Assembly: GCA_022819605.1 (NCBI GenBank)
Contig: JAJEGW010000192.1
Coordinates: 62,001-126,000, forward strand
Length of the DNA: 64,000 bases
Direction: 5' to 3'
From: Silicimonas sp.
Lineage (GTDB): Bacteria; Pseudomonadota; Alphaproteobacteria; Rhodobacterales; Rhodobacteraceae
Under the pieces are notes generated by a model that searched no databases, was not told the origin of the DNA, and saw only the letters and a list, made by a program, of their open reading frames with translations. Of the stretch, positions 63,016 to 64,000 are shown one piece after another; positions within the stretch are counted from its first letter, which is position 1; each line of letters begins with the position of its first letter. Both the position numbers and the translations under genes were made by a program.

Positions 63016-64000
63016 ACAAGCCGGACTACGATGGCCCGATCCTTGAAATCGAAAACCTTTCGATAAGTTTCTTCACGCGGCTTCGGGAAATTCCTGCGGT
63101 GATGGACTTTTCCTGCACCGTGAATCCGGGCGAGGCGATGGGGCTCGTGGGAGAATCCGGTTGCGGAAAATCCACCGTCGCACTCGGAGTCATGCAGGAC
63201 CTCGGCGTCAACGGACGCATTGTCGGCGGCTCGATCAAGTTCAAGGGCCGGAACCTGAACGACATGAAACAGGAAGAGCTGCGAGACATTCGCGGATCCG
63301 AAATCGCAATGATCTACCAGGAACCCATGGCGTCCCTGAACCCGGCGATGAAAATCGGAAAGCAGCTCATGGAAGTGCCTATGATCCATGAGAGCGTGAG
63401 CGAGGCGGAAGCCCGCCAGCGCGCGCTTGAGGTCGTGGAGGATGTCCGGCTGCCGGATCCCGAACGAATAATCGAGTCCTTTCCTCACCAGCTTTCGGGC
63501 GGTCAGCAGCAGCGCATCGTGATCGCCATGGCGCTGATGTCGAAACCGTCCCTTCTGATCCTCGATGAGCCGACGACGGCGCTCGACGTGACGGTCGAGG
63601 CTGCCGTGGTCGAGCTCGTAAAGGACCTCGGCAAGAAATATGGAACGTCGATGCTGTTCATCAGCCACAACCTCGGGCTGGTCCTTGAGACCTGCGACCG
63701 GATCTGCGTGATGTATTCCGGGGAGGCGGTCGAGACCGGCTCGATCAAGGACGTATTCGACAAGATGCGCCATCCCTATACCCAGGCGCTGTTCCGGTCC
63801 ATTCCGCTGCCCGGCGCCGACAAGAACATGCGGCCGCTTGTGGCGATCCCGGGCAACTTTCCGCTGCCGCATGAGCGCCCGCCCGGCTGCAACTTCGGGC
63901 CCCGTTGCGACTACTTCGAGGCAGGGCGATGCGATGCAGGCGAGATCCGGATGGGTGACATCGAGGGCGACGATCGCCACGAGTCGCGCTGCGTGAAGTT
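63012..64000 (+). CDS. ABC transporter ATP-binding protein, DppD/OppD type (3' end beyond window)
   Basis: The first 329 residues of an oligopeptide-class ATPase; the frame is open at base 64000. Walker A is GLVGESGCGKSTVALGV, Q-loop IYQEPMASLNP, signature LSGGQQQRIVIAMALM, Walker B LLILDEPTTALDV and switch His in FISHNLGLV. The C-terminal oligopeptide-transporter domain includes the cysteine cluster PGCNFGPRCDYFEAGRCD with a further Cys near the end (ESRC), which in relatives binds an iron-sulfur cluster or zinc. A GGAGGG ribosome-binding site precedes the ATG. A second ATPase (DppF) is expected just outside the window. Confidence 0.94.
   Translation, partial: MNKPDYDGPILEIENLSISFFTRLREIPAVMDFSCTVNPGEAMGLVGESGCGKSTVALGVMQDLGVNGRIVGGSIKFKGRNLNDMKQEELRDIRGSEIAMIYQEPMASLNPAMKIGKQLMEVPMIHESVSEAEARQRALEVVEDVRLPDPERIIESFPHQLSGGQQQRIVIAMALMSKPSLLILDEPTTALDVTVEAAVVELVKDLGKKYGTSMLFISHNLGLVLETCDRICVMYSGEAVETGSIKDVFDKMRHPYTQALFRSIPLPGADKNMRPLVAIPGNFPLPHERPPGCNFGPRCDYFEAGRCDAGEIRMGDIEGDDRHESRCVK

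Noticed and set aside
62757..63980. A 407-codon open frame on the minus strand at the window end
   Set aside because: It is antisense to the ATPase gene that carries Walker A, signature and Walker B motifs on the plus strand.
1..64000. CRISPR arrays, tRNA or rRNA genes, prophage or integrase genes
   Set aside because: No regularly spaced direct repeats, cloverleaf sequences, rRNA signatures, phage structural genes or site-specific recombinases were recognised on either strand.

Overview
The window is a gene-dense, high-GC chromosomal segment that reads as an alphaproteobacterium, most like Rhodobacterales. The evidence is the set of lineage-typical proteins (DUF2125, DUF3576, DUF4170, a short NfeD partner of a band-7 protein, a DinB with an N-terminal zinc ribbon), the alphaproteobacterial serC leader RNA in front of serC-serA, and gene neighbourhoods known from that order (divergent dapA and slt; dciA beside a DsbA-like gene and divergent from mutY; pmbA-cysQ; leuS-lptE-holA). 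No tRNA, rRNA, CRISPR array, intact transposase or prophage gene was seen.

Layout. 1-5 kb: the end of a branched-chain amino acid ABC system (livJ, partial livH), dapA and a lytic transglycosylase. 5-9.6 kb: dinB, a band-7/NfeD pair, rnhB and aroC. 9.6-13.2 kb: a TPP-riboswitch-controlled thiamine importer, thiBPQ. 13.2-18.9 kb: serine biosynthesis (serB divergent from serC-serA, with the serC leader), an aquaporin, a metallophosphoesterase and DUF4170. 18.9-28 kb: lpxK, a DsbA-like protein, dciA, mutY, cysQ, pmbA, a CoxG-like protein, DUF2125 and holA. Two unexplained gaps here look like scars: waaA is missing between DUF4170 and lpxK, and a transposase-like remnant lies where smc would be expected. 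28-39 kb: lptE, leuS, DUF3576, a TPR-sulfotransferase, a YggS protein, a YkuD transpeptidase, ribA, an orphan response regulator and a glutamine amidotransferase.

39-52.9 kb is the unusual part, an accessory catabolic island around a GntR/HutC-type regulator. Leftward run a tripartite tricarboxylate transporter (tctC-tctB-tctA), a cytoplasmic sulfatase translationally coupled to tctA, a decayed SDR gene and an acetolactate-synthase-like TPP enzyme. Rightward run a transketolase N-terminal half, an SDR dehydrogenase, an AcoA/AcoB-type E1 alpha and beta pair, a free-standing 80-residue lipoyl carrier, the transketolase C-terminal half and an enolase-superfamily (mandelate racemase-like) enzyme, closing at a 17-bp hairpin. 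Three TPP enzymes and a lipoyl carrier without E2 or E3, together with a sulfatase and an organic-acid importer, suggest an undescribed route for a (possibly sulfated) sugar acid or polyol acid. The substrate is not readable from sequence.

53-64 kb: oligoendopeptidase F, a zinc-uptake locus (zur-znuC-znuB divergent from znuA, with a candidate Zur box) and a Tat-exported-binding-protein ABC transporter of the peptide/opine class, whose first ATPase runs off the window end.
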